From: Asticcacaulis sp. AC466
Lineage (GTDB): Bacteria > Pseudomonadota > Alphaproteobacteria > Caulobacterales > Caulobacteraceae
DNA length: 64,000 nt
Direction: 5' to 3'
NCBI RefSeq assembly: GCF_000495815.1
Contig: NZ_AWGE01000001.1
Span: 558,001-622,000, forward strand
Of the stretch, positions 17,001-25,304 are shown one piece after another (the stretch's first letter is position 1; every line of letters begins with the position of its first letter). Made by a program: the position numbers and the translations under genes. A model generated the notes under the pieces. It was not told the DNA's origin. It did not search any database and saw nothing but the letters and a program-made list of their open reading frames with translations.

Positions 17001-18049
17001 AAACCCTCAAAGGCCCGGCGATCTTCCTGGCTCAATTCCTTGGGGATACGGCCCCTTTCAACACGCTGGATAGCCTGGCGCAATGGGCGTCCGGCCTGGG
17101 CTATAAGGGGCTTCAGATTCCGACTTCTTCGCCGCATATCTTCGACCTGGAAAAGTGTGCCCAAAGTCAGACCTATGCCGACGAGATCAAAGGAATGCTC
17201 GATCAGTACGGGCTTCAGGTGACGGAACTATCGACCCATTTGCAAGGGCAACTGGTCGCCGTCCATCCGGCCTATGATACGCTGTTCGACGGCTTCGCGC
17301 CGCTGGCCCTGCATGGCAAGCCGAAGGAGCGTCAGGCGTGGGCGGTGGAGCAGGTCAAGCTTGGCGCCAAGGCGTCGCAACGGCTGGGCCTGAAGGCGCA
17401 CGCCACCTTTTCCGGCGCCCTGGCATGGCCTTATTTTTATCCCTGGCCGCAACGTCCGTCCGGCCTGGTCGAGGAGGCCTTCGCCGAACTGGGGCGGCGC
17501 TGGAAACCGATCCTCAATGCGTTCGAAGACGCCGGGGTCGATTGTTGCTATGAAATTCATCCGGGCGAAGACCTGCATGATGGCACGACCTTCGAACGCT
17601 TCCTCGATGAGGTGGGCGGGCACAAACGCGCCAATATTCTCTTCGACCCCAGCCACTTCGTGCTGCAGCAACTGGATTATCTCAGCTATATCGACATCTA
17701 CCATGACCGCATCAAGATGTTCCACGTCAAGGATGCTGAGTTCAATCCGTCGGGCCGCTCGGGCGTGTATGGCGGCTATCAGAACTGGATCGACCGGCCG
17801 GGGCGCTTTCGCTCGCTGGGCGATGGCCAGGTCGATTTCAAAGGCATCTTCTCCAAGCTGGCGCAGTATGATTACGATGGCTGGGCGGTGCTGGAATGGG
17901 AATGCTGCCTGAAACATCCCGAAGACGGCGCACGCGAAGGCGCAGCCTTTATCCGCGATCACATCATCCACGTCACCGAAAAAGCCTTTGACGACTTTGC
18001 CGGTTCCGGGGCATCAAAGGACGGCCTACGCAATTTGATGGGAATTTAA
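16997..18049 (+). CDS. Sugar phosphate isomerase/epimerase family TIM-barrel protein
   Basis: 350-residue protein of the xylose-isomerase-like TIM-barrel superfamily. Metal-ligand blocks are visible: YEIHPGEDLHD (Glu/His), NILFDPSHFV (Asp/His), IKMFHVKDAEF (His, Asp) and the C-terminal AVLEWEC Glu. Members next to Gfo/Idh and GMC oxidoreductases act on keto-sugars as epimerases or as lyases of 3-keto-glycosides; which reaction applies cannot be read from sequence. ATGA overlap with the upstream oxidoreductase, and the esterase gene starts three bases after its stop. Confidence 0.87.
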   Translation: MKTLKGPAIFLAQFLGDTAPFNTLDSLAQWASGLGYKGLQIPTSSPHIFDLEKCAQSQTYADEIKGMLDQYGLQVTELSTHLQGQLVAVHPAYDTLFDGFAPLALHGKPKERQAWAVEQVKLGAKASQRLGLKAHATFSGALAWPYFYPWPQRPSGLVEEAFAELGRRWKPILNAFEDAGVDCCYEIHPGEDLHDGTTFERFLDEVGGHKRANILFDPSHFVLQQLDYLSYIDIYHDRIKMFHVKDAEFNPSGRSGVYGGYQNWIDRPGRFRSLGDGQVDFKGIFSKLAQYDYDGWAVLEWECCLKHPEDGAREGAAFIRDHIIHVTEKAFDDFAGSGASKDGLRNLMGI

Positions 18050-18052
18050 GAG

Positions 18053-19039
18053 ATGGATCGCCGTTCGCTTCTGTTGACCCCCCTGGTTCTGGCTGCGGGG
18101 AGCGCCGTCGCGCAGACGCCCGCACCGGATGTGGCCACCAAGCGTGGCCTGGCCTGGCCGGAACCGATCGGCACCATCGACCTGTGGCCCAAGGTCACCG
18201 GCCAGTTGCGGCCTGACATGAAGGAGGTCGTCGAGGACGTATCGACCGACCCCAATATCAAGGTACGCCGCGTTCAAGGTATATCGAAGCCCCGCATAGC
18301 CATTTTTCCGGCCGCAAATCCCAATGGCGGGGCGATGCTGATCATCCCTGGCGGCGGCTTCAGCTGGAACTATTTCGACCACGAAGGTTATCAGCTGGCG
18401 GCCCATTTCAACCGCCAGGGCGTGACCTGTTTCGTCCTGTTCTATCGCCTGGCCAATGATGGGTGGGCCGGTAAGCCGGACCTGGCCACCGCCGACGCCC
18501 AGCGCGCCATGCGTCTTATCCGCGCCAATGCGGCGCGCTTCAAGATCGATCCCAAACGTGTGGGTGTCGCGGGTTTCAGCGCCGGCGGCTTCGTCACCGC
18601 GTCTTTGGCGACGCGACATGCGGTAAGAACTTATACGCCGGTCGATGCCGTCGATGAATTGGATGCGCGGCCCCTGATTGCTGCGCCGATCTATGCCGTG
18701 CAATCGCTTGATCCGGCCATCGCCTATTCTGGCACCATTCCGTCCCTCTTCGGCAAGGCCATATCCCCGCAACAGATCGCGCGCTATTCGCCCGACCATA
18801 ATGTCGATGCCCACACGCCGCCGTGTTTCATGGTGCACGCCGAAGACGACAATACGGTGCCCGTGGCCAATACGACGACCTTCCGCGAGGTGCTAAAGGC
18901 CAAGGGCATTGTCGTTGAAACCCATCTGTTCGCAACCGGCGGCCATGGTTTCGGCATGAAGCCGGCGCCGAATGAGCCATATCATCTGTGGCCGGACCTG
19001 CTGGTTAATTTCACGCGCCGTCAGGGGCTTATGGCGTAA
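18053..19039 (+). CDS. Secreted alpha/beta hydrolase (esterase, acetyl-xylan-esterase-like)
   Basis: 328-residue exported hydrolase. The signal peptide MDRRSLLLTPLVLAAGSAVA ends at AQT. Residues around 95-105 (IIPGGGFSWNYFDHEG) contain the oxyanion region, GFSAGGF carries the nucleophile Ser, and VHAEDDNTVP plus GGHGFG supply the Asp and His. Such proteins remove acetyl or acyl groups from plant polysaccharides, so a deacetylating role before glycoside oxidation is plausible but inferred. Last gene of the MFS operon; it converges on the minus-strand dehydrogenase gene. Confidence 0.85.
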   Translation: MDRRSLLLTPLVLAAGSAVAQTPAPDVATKRGLAWPEPIGTIDLWPKVTGQLRPDMKEVVEDVSTDPNIKVRRVQGISKPRIAIFPAANPNGGAMLIIPGGGFSWNYFDHEGYQLAAHFNRQGVTCFVLFYRLANDGWAGKPDLATADAQRAMRLIRANAARFKIDPKRVGVAGFSAGGFVTASLATRHAVRTYTPVDAVDELDARPLIAAPIYAVQSLDPAIAYSGTIPSLFGKAISPQQIARYSPDHNVDAHTPPCFMVHAEDDNTVPVANTTTFREVLKAKGIVVETHLFATGGHGFGMKPAPNEPYHLWPDLLVNFTRRQGLMA

Positions 19040-19142
19040 CGTCACTATATAGGTGCCCGCCCATTACGGTGCGACCGTCATTGAGTTCACAATCGACCAG
19101 CGCAGAGGGCTGAGCTGGTGGATGCCTCTCGCATGTTTAGGC

Positions 19143-20834
19143 TCAGATCGCTCCCGCCTTCAATTGCTTGACCGCGTAATCGGCAGCCCGCGCTGTGAAG
19201 GCCATGAAGGTCAGGGACGGATTGACGCATGAGGTGGACGACATGGCCGAACCGTCGGTGACGAAGACATTATCCGCTTCATGCAGTTGGTTCCATTTGT
19301 TGGTGACGGAGGTACGCGGGTCCTTGCCCATGCACGCGCCGCCCATTTCATGGATGGAGTCTCCGGGAATGTGAGGCCTTTGCTCAGAAGAGACATCGAC
19401 CAGGCCCGCCGCCCGCATCATCTTTTCACCCTGTACGGCGGCATCAGTCATCATCTTGTGTTCATTATCGCGGTAGGTGACGTTGAAAAGCGCCTGCGGG
19501 ACACCGAAACGATCCACCTTATCCGGATGTAAGGTCACAGTATTGTCCGTGTACGGAAGGCATTCGCCAAACACGTTGAAGCCGATCGACCAGCGCCCGT
19601 ATTTGCGCAGGCCTTCCTTCATGGCCGCCCCAAATCCGACGGCATTGGCGACGCCGCGGCTACCGCCGCCTTGGCAACCGTAGCCGCGCACGAAATCGGC
19701 GTCGGGGTCTTGGCCCTTAAGATTGCGGAAGCGCGGAATATAAACGCCGGTTGGCTTGCGCCCGTATTCGATAAGGTCAGAGTACGTGCCGTCCGGCAGA
19801 TTGCCTGAAAACACGGTCAGCATGGGATGATCCATGATGTAGCGGCCAAGCAGACCGCTCGAATCGGCGAAGCTGCGCTGTGATCCGTCGAGGCGCGAAT
19901 TCAGCAGAATCTGCACGCTGGCCATGGCCGAAGCGCAGACGAAAACAATGCGCGCCCGGTAGGTTTGGGCGGCACGTGTATTAGCGTCGATGGCGCGCAC
20001 GCCGGTGACCTTCTTGGTCTTGGGGTCGTATTCCAGCGAGGTGACGACCTGATCCGACAGCAGGGTCAGGTTGCCTGTGGCGTTGGCGGCGGGCAGGGTG
20101 ACGGCCTGGCTCGAAAAATAGGCGCCGAACGAACAGCCGCGATTGCATTGCGACCGGCTCTGGCAGCGCGAGCGCCCCTGTTCGGGTTTGTCCTCTGTCA
20201 TGTTGGCCGCCCGCGTATGGATCAGCTTGCGCCCCGGTACGGCCTTTTCCAGCCGTTCCTTGACCCAGGTTTCGGCGACATTCATCTTGTGCGGCGGCTG
20301 GAATTCGCCGTCCGGCAGTTGCCACAAGCCTTCCTTTTGGCCGGCAATACCGGCATATTTTTCGACATAGGAATACCAGGGCGCTATGTCTTCGTAGCGC
20401 ACCGGCCAGTCGGCGCCGTGGCCATCATGGGCATTGGCCTCGAAATCCTGCGGACCGAAACGCAGCGAGACGCGCCCCCACGTTACCGACTTTCCGCCCA
20501 CTATACCCGGCCGCACCCAGCGAAATTCCGGTCCATCCTTGAAGGCATAGGGATTGAGACGGTCATTATTCATGAAATCCTTGACGGCCGTGCTGCCTGC
20601 GCCGCCGTAACGCGACGCGTAATAGTCGGTTTCGGTCAGGGCGGGCGGCGTCTGGCCGCGATAGGGCTGTTCCCATGGGCCCGTGCCTTCATAGGGGTAG
20701 TCGACGCTATGTTCGACCATGCGGCCGCGGTCGAGCAGCAGCACCTTAAGGCCCTTTTCGGTCAGTTCCTTGGCGGCCCAGCCACCGGAAACGCCGGAGC
20801 CAATGACGATGGCGTCAAAACGTGTATCGGACAT
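19143..20834 (-). CDS. GMC oxidoreductase, LacA-like glycoside 3-dehydrogenase catalytic subunit (copy 1)
   Basis: FAD enzyme of 563 residues predicted to oxidise C3 of sugars or glycosides in the periplasm. FAD-binding AIVIGSGVSGGWAAKEL (residues 8-24); cysteines 224, 230 and 234 (C-x5-C-x3-C) have exactly the spacing of the [3Fe-4S] ligands of bacterial FAD-glucose dehydrogenase; the GMC catalytic pair is His495 (IHEMGGACMG) and Asn538 (CVNPSLT). It has no signal peptide and should ride out with the Tat-exported small subunit encoded 9 bases upstream. A GAGG site precedes the ATG. It resembles Caulobacter crescentus LacA, needed for lactose use. Last gene of a cytochrome c-DUF1080-small subunit-GMC operon. 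True substrate unknown. Confidence 0.9.
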   Translation of the reverse strand: MSDTRFDAIVIGSGVSGGWAAKELTEKGLKVLLLDRGRMVEHSVDYPYEGTGPWEQPYRGQTPPALTETDYYASRYGGAGSTAVKDFMNNDRLNPYAFKDGPEFRWVRPGIVGGKSVTWGRVSLRFGPQDFEANAHDGHGADWPVRYEDIAPWYSYVEKYAGIAGQKEGLWQLPDGEFQPPHKMNVAETWVKERLEKAVPGRKLIHTRAANMTEDKPEQGRSRCQSRSQCNRGCSFGAYFSSQAVTLPAANATGNLTLLSDQVVTSLEYDPKTKKVTGVRAIDANTRAAQTYRARIVFVCASAMASVQILLNSRLDGSQRSFADSSGLLGRYIMDHPMLTVFSGNLPDGTYSDLIEYGRKPTGVYIPRFRNLKGQDPDADFVRGYGCQGGGSRGVANAVGFGAAMKEGLRKYGRWSIGFNVFGECLPYTDNTVTLHPDKVDRFGVPQALFNVTYRDNEHKMMTDAAVQGEKMMRAAGLVDVSSEQRPHIPGDSIHEMGGACMGKDPRTSVTNKWNQLHEADNVFVTDGSAMSSTSCVNPSLTFMAFTARAADYAVKQLKAGAI

Positions 20835-20843
20835 GGCAAAACC

Positions 20844-21401
20844 TCAGGAGGAAAAGACGCGATTGACTTTGGCGTAGGGGTAGGCGCCGTCGTAGGTGCC
20901 GGGAACGGGCAGGTAGACGCGTTCGACCGTGGCACCGATCTCGGAGCTGTAGTAGCCGAATATCACCATCTGGCGCAGGTGTTCGAAACTGTCGGCGGGG
21001 GCACCGGCCAGGGTCTGATTCATGGCAAGGGTGAGCGTCGCATCCTGCTGAACGGGCGTCGCGGCGGCAAAGGGTTTGCCATAGGTGGTTTGGGTGTAGG
21101 CGTCGATGGCGGCCAGACCGCCCATGACCAGATCGCGTTCGGCGGGCCAATACCAGTCGGCCAGCATCATCTCGATAAAGCCCGGCACACCCGCCGCTAT
21201 GGCGCCGGGCGTGTCGGTAGTCGGGAGGATACGCTCACTTACAGCGGCTGTCAGCTTGCGCTGAGTATCGGTCATGTATGGGGCCTGGACATCGAAGCCG
21301 GGGTTCATGCCGCCGGCCATGGCGCGGGCCATGGGTGCGACGACCGTGCCACCGATCATGGCGGCGATACCGGTGAGAAGTCGTCTGCGATCAAGTGTCA
21401 T
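20844..21401 (-). CDS. Tat-exported small subunit of the GMC dehydrogenase (gluconate 2-dehydrogenase subunit 3 family, copy 1)
   Basis: 185-residue partner of the GMC subunit encoded downstream, LacB-like. The N-terminus MTLDRRRLLTGIAAMIGGTV carries a twin-arginine signal, then a cleavable hydrophobic stretch. The central VSERILPTTDTPGAIAAGVP and the C-terminal MVIFGYYSSEIG are family landmarks. It serves as chaperone and export carrier for the catalytic subunit. An AAGGGGAAGC site precedes the ATG. The spacing of 9 bases to the GMC gene suggests equimolar synthesis. Confidence 0.88.
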   Translation of the reverse strand: MTLDRRRLLTGIAAMIGGTVVAPMARAMAGGMNPGFDVQAPYMTDTQRKLTAAVSERILPTTDTPGAIAAGVPGFIEMMLADWYWPAERDLVMGGLAAIDAYTQTTYGKPFAAATPVQQDATLTLAMNQTLAGAPADSFEHLRQMVIFGYYSSEIGATVERVYLPVPGTYDGAYPYAKVNRVFSS

Positions 21402-21421
21402 GTTTGCTTCCCCTTGTCTGA

Positions 21422-22249
21422 TCAGTCTTCGGCGGGTTTTAATCTGCGCACCCAGATATTGCGATACGACACGGCCGCACCGTGATCCTGGAGCGTAAAT
21501 GGTAATTCATCCGCATGCGGATGATATGTGGCCAGGGTTTTCCAATCTGTCTTGCCGAGGATCTGCTGGTGGTTCTGGGTCAGTACGCCGTTATGCAGCA
21601 CGGTGACGTAGGCCGGTTTGACGACCTTACCGGAACTGTCGAAATGCGGACGTTCGAAAATGATGTCGTAGCTTTGCCATTCGCCGGGTTTGCGGGAGGC
21701 GTTTACCAGGGGCGGCTTCCACGCATAGATGGCCGAGGCCTGGCCGTCGGCATAGGTGACGTTGTCATAGGAATCAAGGACCTGAACCTCGTACTGGCCC
21801 ATGATGATGACGCCGGAATTGCCTCGGTTCTGCGACGTGCCCGACACAGCCGCCGGTTCACGGAACTCCAGGTGCAACTGCATGTCGCCGAAGGCTTGCC
21901 GGGTCTTGAGATTGCCATCGCCATGAGGCCCTTCGCGATGCGGAACGGTCATGGCGCCATCAGCCAATGTCCAATCGGCAGGTTTGCCGTCGGCGGTGGT
22001 GAAGGCGTTCAAGGATGTGCCATCGAACAGCACTATGGCGTCAGACGGTGCATCGCTGGCGGTCCGGCCGGGCGTGACGATCGGTGGATGGGGCCGGGCG
22101 GGATCGTGCACGTGCCATTTCCCGCCCGGCAGCATTGGTGTGTCGGTGAAGCCGAGGTCGTCGGCGAACGCCGGGCTCAGTCCGGTCGGAACGACCGTCA
22201 AGGCAAACGCGAGTCCGAGCAGTCGCCCGGCCGATACAAAACGCTTCAT
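21422..22249 (-). CDS. Secreted DUF1080 protein (3-keto-glycoside hydrolase family)
   Basis: 275-residue protein with a signal peptide (about residues 1-29, ending PAFADD) and one concanavalin-like DUF1080 domain. The domain is recognised from DAIVLFDGTSLNAFTTADGK, the NRGNSGVIIMGQYEVQVLDS block and the C-terminal LQDHGAAVSYRNIWVRRL. This family is now associated with hydrolysis of 3-keto-disaccharides, which fits its place directly beside two glycoside 3-dehydrogenases. A strong AGGGGCAGGAA site precedes the ATG. It lies in one operon with the cytochrome c and the LacBA-like pair, with a 20-base gap to the small subunit. Confidence 0.88.
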   Translation of the reverse strand: MKRFVSAGRLLGLAFALTVVPTGLSPAFADDLGFTDTPMLPGGKWHVHDPARPHPPIVTPGRTASDAPSDAIVLFDGTSLNAFTTADGKPADWTLADGAMTVPHREGPHGDGNLKTRQAFGDMQLHLEFREPAAVSGTSQNRGNSGVIIMGQYEVQVLDSYDNVTYADGQASAIYAWKPPLVNASRKPGEWQSYDIIFERPHFDSSGKVVKPAYVTVLHNGVLTQNHQQILGKTDWKTLATYHPHADELPFTLQDHGAAVSYRNIWVRRLKPAED

Positions 22250-22300
22250 TTCCTGCCCCTGTGGCTTTTATTTTTTTCGGGTACGCGGTTACGGGAAGGC

Positions 22301-22720
22301 TTACTTGGCCGACTTGGCCTTGATGTAATAGATCAGCGCCTTGCGCGTGGCGGGATCGGTAACGCCGCGATAGGCCATCTTGGTGCCGGGAACCGCCTTG
22401 GTCGGGCCGCTCAGGAAGGTGTCAAGAGTCGCATCATCCCAGGTCAGGCCAGATGCCTTCATAGCAGTGCTGTATTTGAAAGTGGCGGAATGGGCGCCGG
22501 CCTTGCTGCCGTAAACGCCGTATAGATTGGGGCCGACGCCGTCCTTGGCTGCGGCAGCCAGGTTATGGCAGGCCTTGCACTGAGCGAACGCTTTTTCTCC
22601 GGCGGCCATCTGGGCAGCATCAACCGGCGCCGCATGAGCAGTGGCGACGGGAACAAACCCAATAACCGCAAGGCTCATGACGCCAGAAACAAACGAAAGG
22701 CCACGCGAAAATTTCAGCAA
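22301..22720 (-). CDS. Periplasmic cytochrome c (LacC-like electron acceptor)
   Basis: Class I cytochrome c that should take electrons from the GMC dehydrogenases to the respiratory chain. With the TTG start at 22720 the product has 139 residues: signal peptide about 1-30 (ending ATAHA), haem-binding CKACH with Cys48, Cys51, His52, and the distal Met115 in PGTKMAY. The frame is open to an ATG at 22756, but AGGAG at 22732-22728 lies 7 bases before the TTG and this start yields a clean signal peptide. First gene of the minus-strand operon, divergent from the second GMC gene; the only cytochrome in the locus, so both dehydrogenases may share it. Confidence 0.88.
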   Translation of the reverse strand: MLKFSRGLSFVSGVMSLAVIGFVPVATAHAAPVDAAQMAAGEKAFAQCKACHNLAAAAKDGVGPNLYGVYGSKAGAHSATFKYSTAMKASGLTWDDATLDTFLSGPTKAVPGTKMAYRGVTDPATRKALIYYIKAKSAK

Positions 22721-22798
22721 AACAACTCTCCTGCACCTGATATCGGGGAGCGCCATCTCAGCACATTATCCCTCGTTTTCAAAATGCGTATCATGATC

Positions 22799-22812
22799 TG
22801 AAATCGATTACA
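22799..22812. promoter_or_regulatory. LacI-type operator TGAAATCGATTACA in a divergent promoter region
   Basis: It matches the perfect palindrome at 14289-14302 in 13 of 14 bases. It lies between the cytochrome c gene (minus, start 22720) and the second GMC gene (plus, start 22897), so one site could control both operons. Confidence 0.6.
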
Positions 22813-22896
22813 ATCCCGCTTGCCAACTTCATAAGGGCGTGAAATACATGACGCAAAAGCGCGGCAAATCGCGCAGGGAACGAACAGGGGCGGACC

Positions 22897-24609
22897 ATGG
22901 CACAAACTGCCGTTGTCGATATAGATGTTATCATCGTGGGTTCCGGCGCGGGCGGCGCGATGTCGGCCTATGTCCTGACGCGCGCCGGGATTCGCTGCCT
23001 CATGCTCGAAGCCGGGCGCGATTATGATCCCGGGCAGGAGGTCAACATGTTTGGTGCCGACCAGGACGCACCCCTGCGCGGCACAGGCACACCGGACAAG
23101 CCTTTCGGCTATTACGACGCCACAATCGACGGAGGCTGGGAGGTGCCGGGCGAACCCTACACCAAGGCGACGGGCCAGGATTTCAAATGGTGGCGGTCGC
23201 GTATGCTGGGCGGGAGAACCAATCATTGGGCGCGTCATGTGCCGCGCTTTGGTCCTTACGATTTCAAGGGATTTTCAAGAGATGGCCAGGGCGTAGATTG
23301 GCCGATCGACTACGATACGGTTGCCCCCTTTTATGATCGCGTAGAGCAGTTGGTTGGGGTGTGCGGCGGGCCGCTCGGTCTTGAAAACCATCCGGATTCG
23401 CCGCCGGAAGTCCTTCACAAGGCGCCTAAGCCACGCGTGCCAGAATTGCTGATCGCGGCGGCGGCCAAGTCGCTTGGCATTCCATGCGTCGGGACGCACA
23501 CGGCCGTGCTGACGCGCGACATGCCGGACGATGCCGCGCCGCGCAGCGCCTGCTACAACGCCACCGACTGCGGGCGCGGTTGCAACATTGGCGCCGCTTT
23601 CCAGACGACGACCTCGCTATTGCCAATGGCCAAGGCGACAGGACGGCTCAAGGTCGTCACGGACGCGATGGTGTCGCGTGTCGTCCTGTCCAATGACCGC
23701 AAAGCCGAAGGCGTGGAATATGTCGACCGCAAGACGGGACAGCGCCATATCGTGCGGGCCCGGGCGGTCATACTGGCGGCCTCGGCGTGCGAAACTGCGC
23801 GCCTGCTGCTCAATTCGAAAACGGCGGCTCACCCAAACGGCCTGGCCAATGGGTCCGGTCAGGTCGGTCGCAATCTGACCGACACGACGGGCGCGCACAT
23901 CGAAGCCGTCATTCCCGGTCTGGCCGGACGTCCCTATTATAACGAATTCGGTATCAATTTTGCCCACATGTACATTCCGTGGTGGTTGTACAAGGCACAG
24001 CAGGCGGGGCAGCTCGACTTCCCGCGCGGCTATCATTTTGAAATCGGCGGCCGGTTCGGCACGCCCGGCATGGGTCAGGAAATCTGGAGCCTGCCACGTA
24101 TGTACGGCGACGATCTCAAACGCGCAGTCCGCAATGTGAAGGGGACGACCCTGCACCTCAGCCTGCGCGGCGAAATGGTGCGCAACGACGGCTGCTACGC
24201 TGAAATCGATCCAACTGTGACTGACCGTTTCGGCATTCCGGTTCTGAAATTCCATTGGCAGTGGACACAGGCCGAATATAACCAGATCGCCCATGGCCAG
24301 CGCACGGCGCGCGCGATATTCAGCCGCCTGGGTGGCAGTGTTACCCAGCCTGACGAGCCACCTGAAACGGCGATCAAGGCGGGCGGCGAGATTATCCACG
24401 AAGCTGGCGTGGCGCGGATGGGTGTCGATCCGCACACCTCCGTGACCGATCAATGGCACCGGACCTGGGAGGTGCCAAACCTGCGCCTTCATGACGGCTC
24501 GGTCTTCGCGTCAAATCCACACAAGAACCTGACGCTCACCATCATGGCGCTGGCAATGCGGTCCAGCGAGCATCTGGCGGCGGAACTCAAGACGGGAGGT
24601 CTGGCATGA
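22897..24609 (+). CDS. GMC oxidoreductase, glycoside 3-dehydrogenase catalytic subunit (copy 2)
   Basis: 570-residue FAD dehydrogenase, clearly diverged from copy 1. FAD-binding VIIVGSGAGGAMSAYVL (residues 11-27); MLGGRTNHWARHVPRFG; cysteines 219, 225 and 229 keep the C-x5-C-x3-C iron-sulphur spacing; catalytic His501 (IIHEAGVARMG) and Asn544 (HKNLTLT). No signal peptide, so export would again be with the small subunit. The ATG follows CAGGGGCGGA. Its stop overlaps the next gene by 4 bases. Divergent from the cytochrome c operon across a shared operator. Substrate specificity probably differs from copy 1. Confidence 0.9.
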   Translation: MAQTAVVDIDVIIVGSGAGGAMSAYVLTRAGIRCLMLEAGRDYDPGQEVNMFGADQDAPLRGTGTPDKPFGYYDATIDGGWEVPGEPYTKATGQDFKWWRSRMLGGRTNHWARHVPRFGPYDFKGFSRDGQGVDWPIDYDTVAPFYDRVEQLVGVCGGPLGLENHPDSPPEVLHKAPKPRVPELLIAAAAKSLGIPCVGTHTAVLTRDMPDDAAPRSACYNATDCGRGCNIGAAFQTTTSLLPMAKATGRLKVVTDAMVSRVVLSNDRKAEGVEYVDRKTGQRHIVRARAVILAASACETARLLLNSKTAAHPNGLANGSGQVGRNLTDTTGAHIEAVIPGLAGRPYYNEFGINFAHMYIPWWLYKAQQAGQLDFPRGYHFEIGGRFGTPGMGQEIWSLPRMYGDDLKRAVRNVKGTTLHLSLRGEMVRNDGCYAEIDPTVTDRFGIPVLKFHWQWTQAEYNQIAHGQRTARAIFSRLGGSVTQPDEPPETAIKAGGEIIHEAGVARMGVDPHTSVTDQWHRTWEVPNLRLHDGSVFASNPHKNLTLTIMALAMRSSEHLAAELKTGGLA

Positions 24610-25304
24610 TTTCGCGTCGCGACAGTCTGAAATGGATGATGGCGGCCAGCGCGTCGGGCCTGTTGGCCGATGCGGCGTTCGCCCAGGTGCCTGCCAATCT
24701 TGGGGCCACCGGCGCAAGCCTGGCGCAAGTGTCTCCCTGGCCGGTGGTAAAGCTGCCGCCGATTACCGGCCTAGGCTATGGCACCGATCCGGACACAATG
24801 AACCCGACCGCGCCATGGCCGCTGACCCTGACATCGGCGCACAGGCGGCTTATCAACGCGCTAGGTGACTGGTTGTTGCCGGCCGACGACGTGTCCAGAG
24901 GCGCAGGCGAATGTGATATCGCTGCTTTCTTTGACGAATGGATCAGCGCGCCTTACCCGGATCAGCAAAAGGACCGGCCGCAGCTTCTGTCTCTTCTATT
25001 GTGGCTCGATGCTCAAAGCCGACTGACCGGGGGAACGGATTTTGTGTCGTTGCTGCGCGCGGATCAGCAGCATCTTATCGAGGCGGTTCTTGCCTATGGC
25101 AATGTCCCGAAGGCGGCGGGCGATGCTTTTGGCTGGTTCCGGGTGATGACCATTTTCGGCTATTATTCGATGCCGGACAATCTGGCCGCGGCCGGAATGG
25201 CGCCTGAAAACCCCATCATAGGCGATTATCCCGGCCCGAGCGATGAGGCTATGGCGCACCTGAATGCCCTGCTGACCTCGTTGCAACTGGAACCCTACGC
25301 TTAA
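24606..25304 (+). CDS. Tat-exported small subunit of the GMC dehydrogenase (copy 2)
   Basis: 232-residue partner of GMC copy 2, gluconate 2-dehydrogenase subunit 3 family. The N-terminus MISRRDSLKWMMAASASGLL is a twin-arginine signal, followed by a roughly 40-residue proline-rich segment absent from copy 1. The conserved core (INALGDWLLPADDVSRGAG) and C-terminal FRVMTIFGYYSMPDNL match copy 1 blocks. ATGA overlap with the catalytic subunit shows translational coupling. Its stop overlaps the stop of the convergent LacI gene by 4 bases. Confidence 0.86.
   Translation: MISRRDSLKWMMAASASGLLADAAFAQVPANLGATGASLAQVSPWPVVKLPPITGLGYGTDPDTMNPTAPWPLTLTSAHRRLINALGDWLLPADDVSRGAGECDIAAFFDEWISAPYPDQQKDRPQLLSLLLWLDAQSRLTGGTDFVSLLRADQQHLIEAVLAYGNVPKAAGDAFGWFRVMTIFGYYSMPDNLAAAGMAPENPIIGDYPGPSDEAMAHLNALLTSLQLEPYA

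Noticed and set aside
19965-21485. 506-codon open frame on the plus strand
   Set aside because: It is antisense to the GMC copy 1 and small-subunit genes, and its composition is the mirror of GC-rich codon bias. The minus-strand products have full family motifs.
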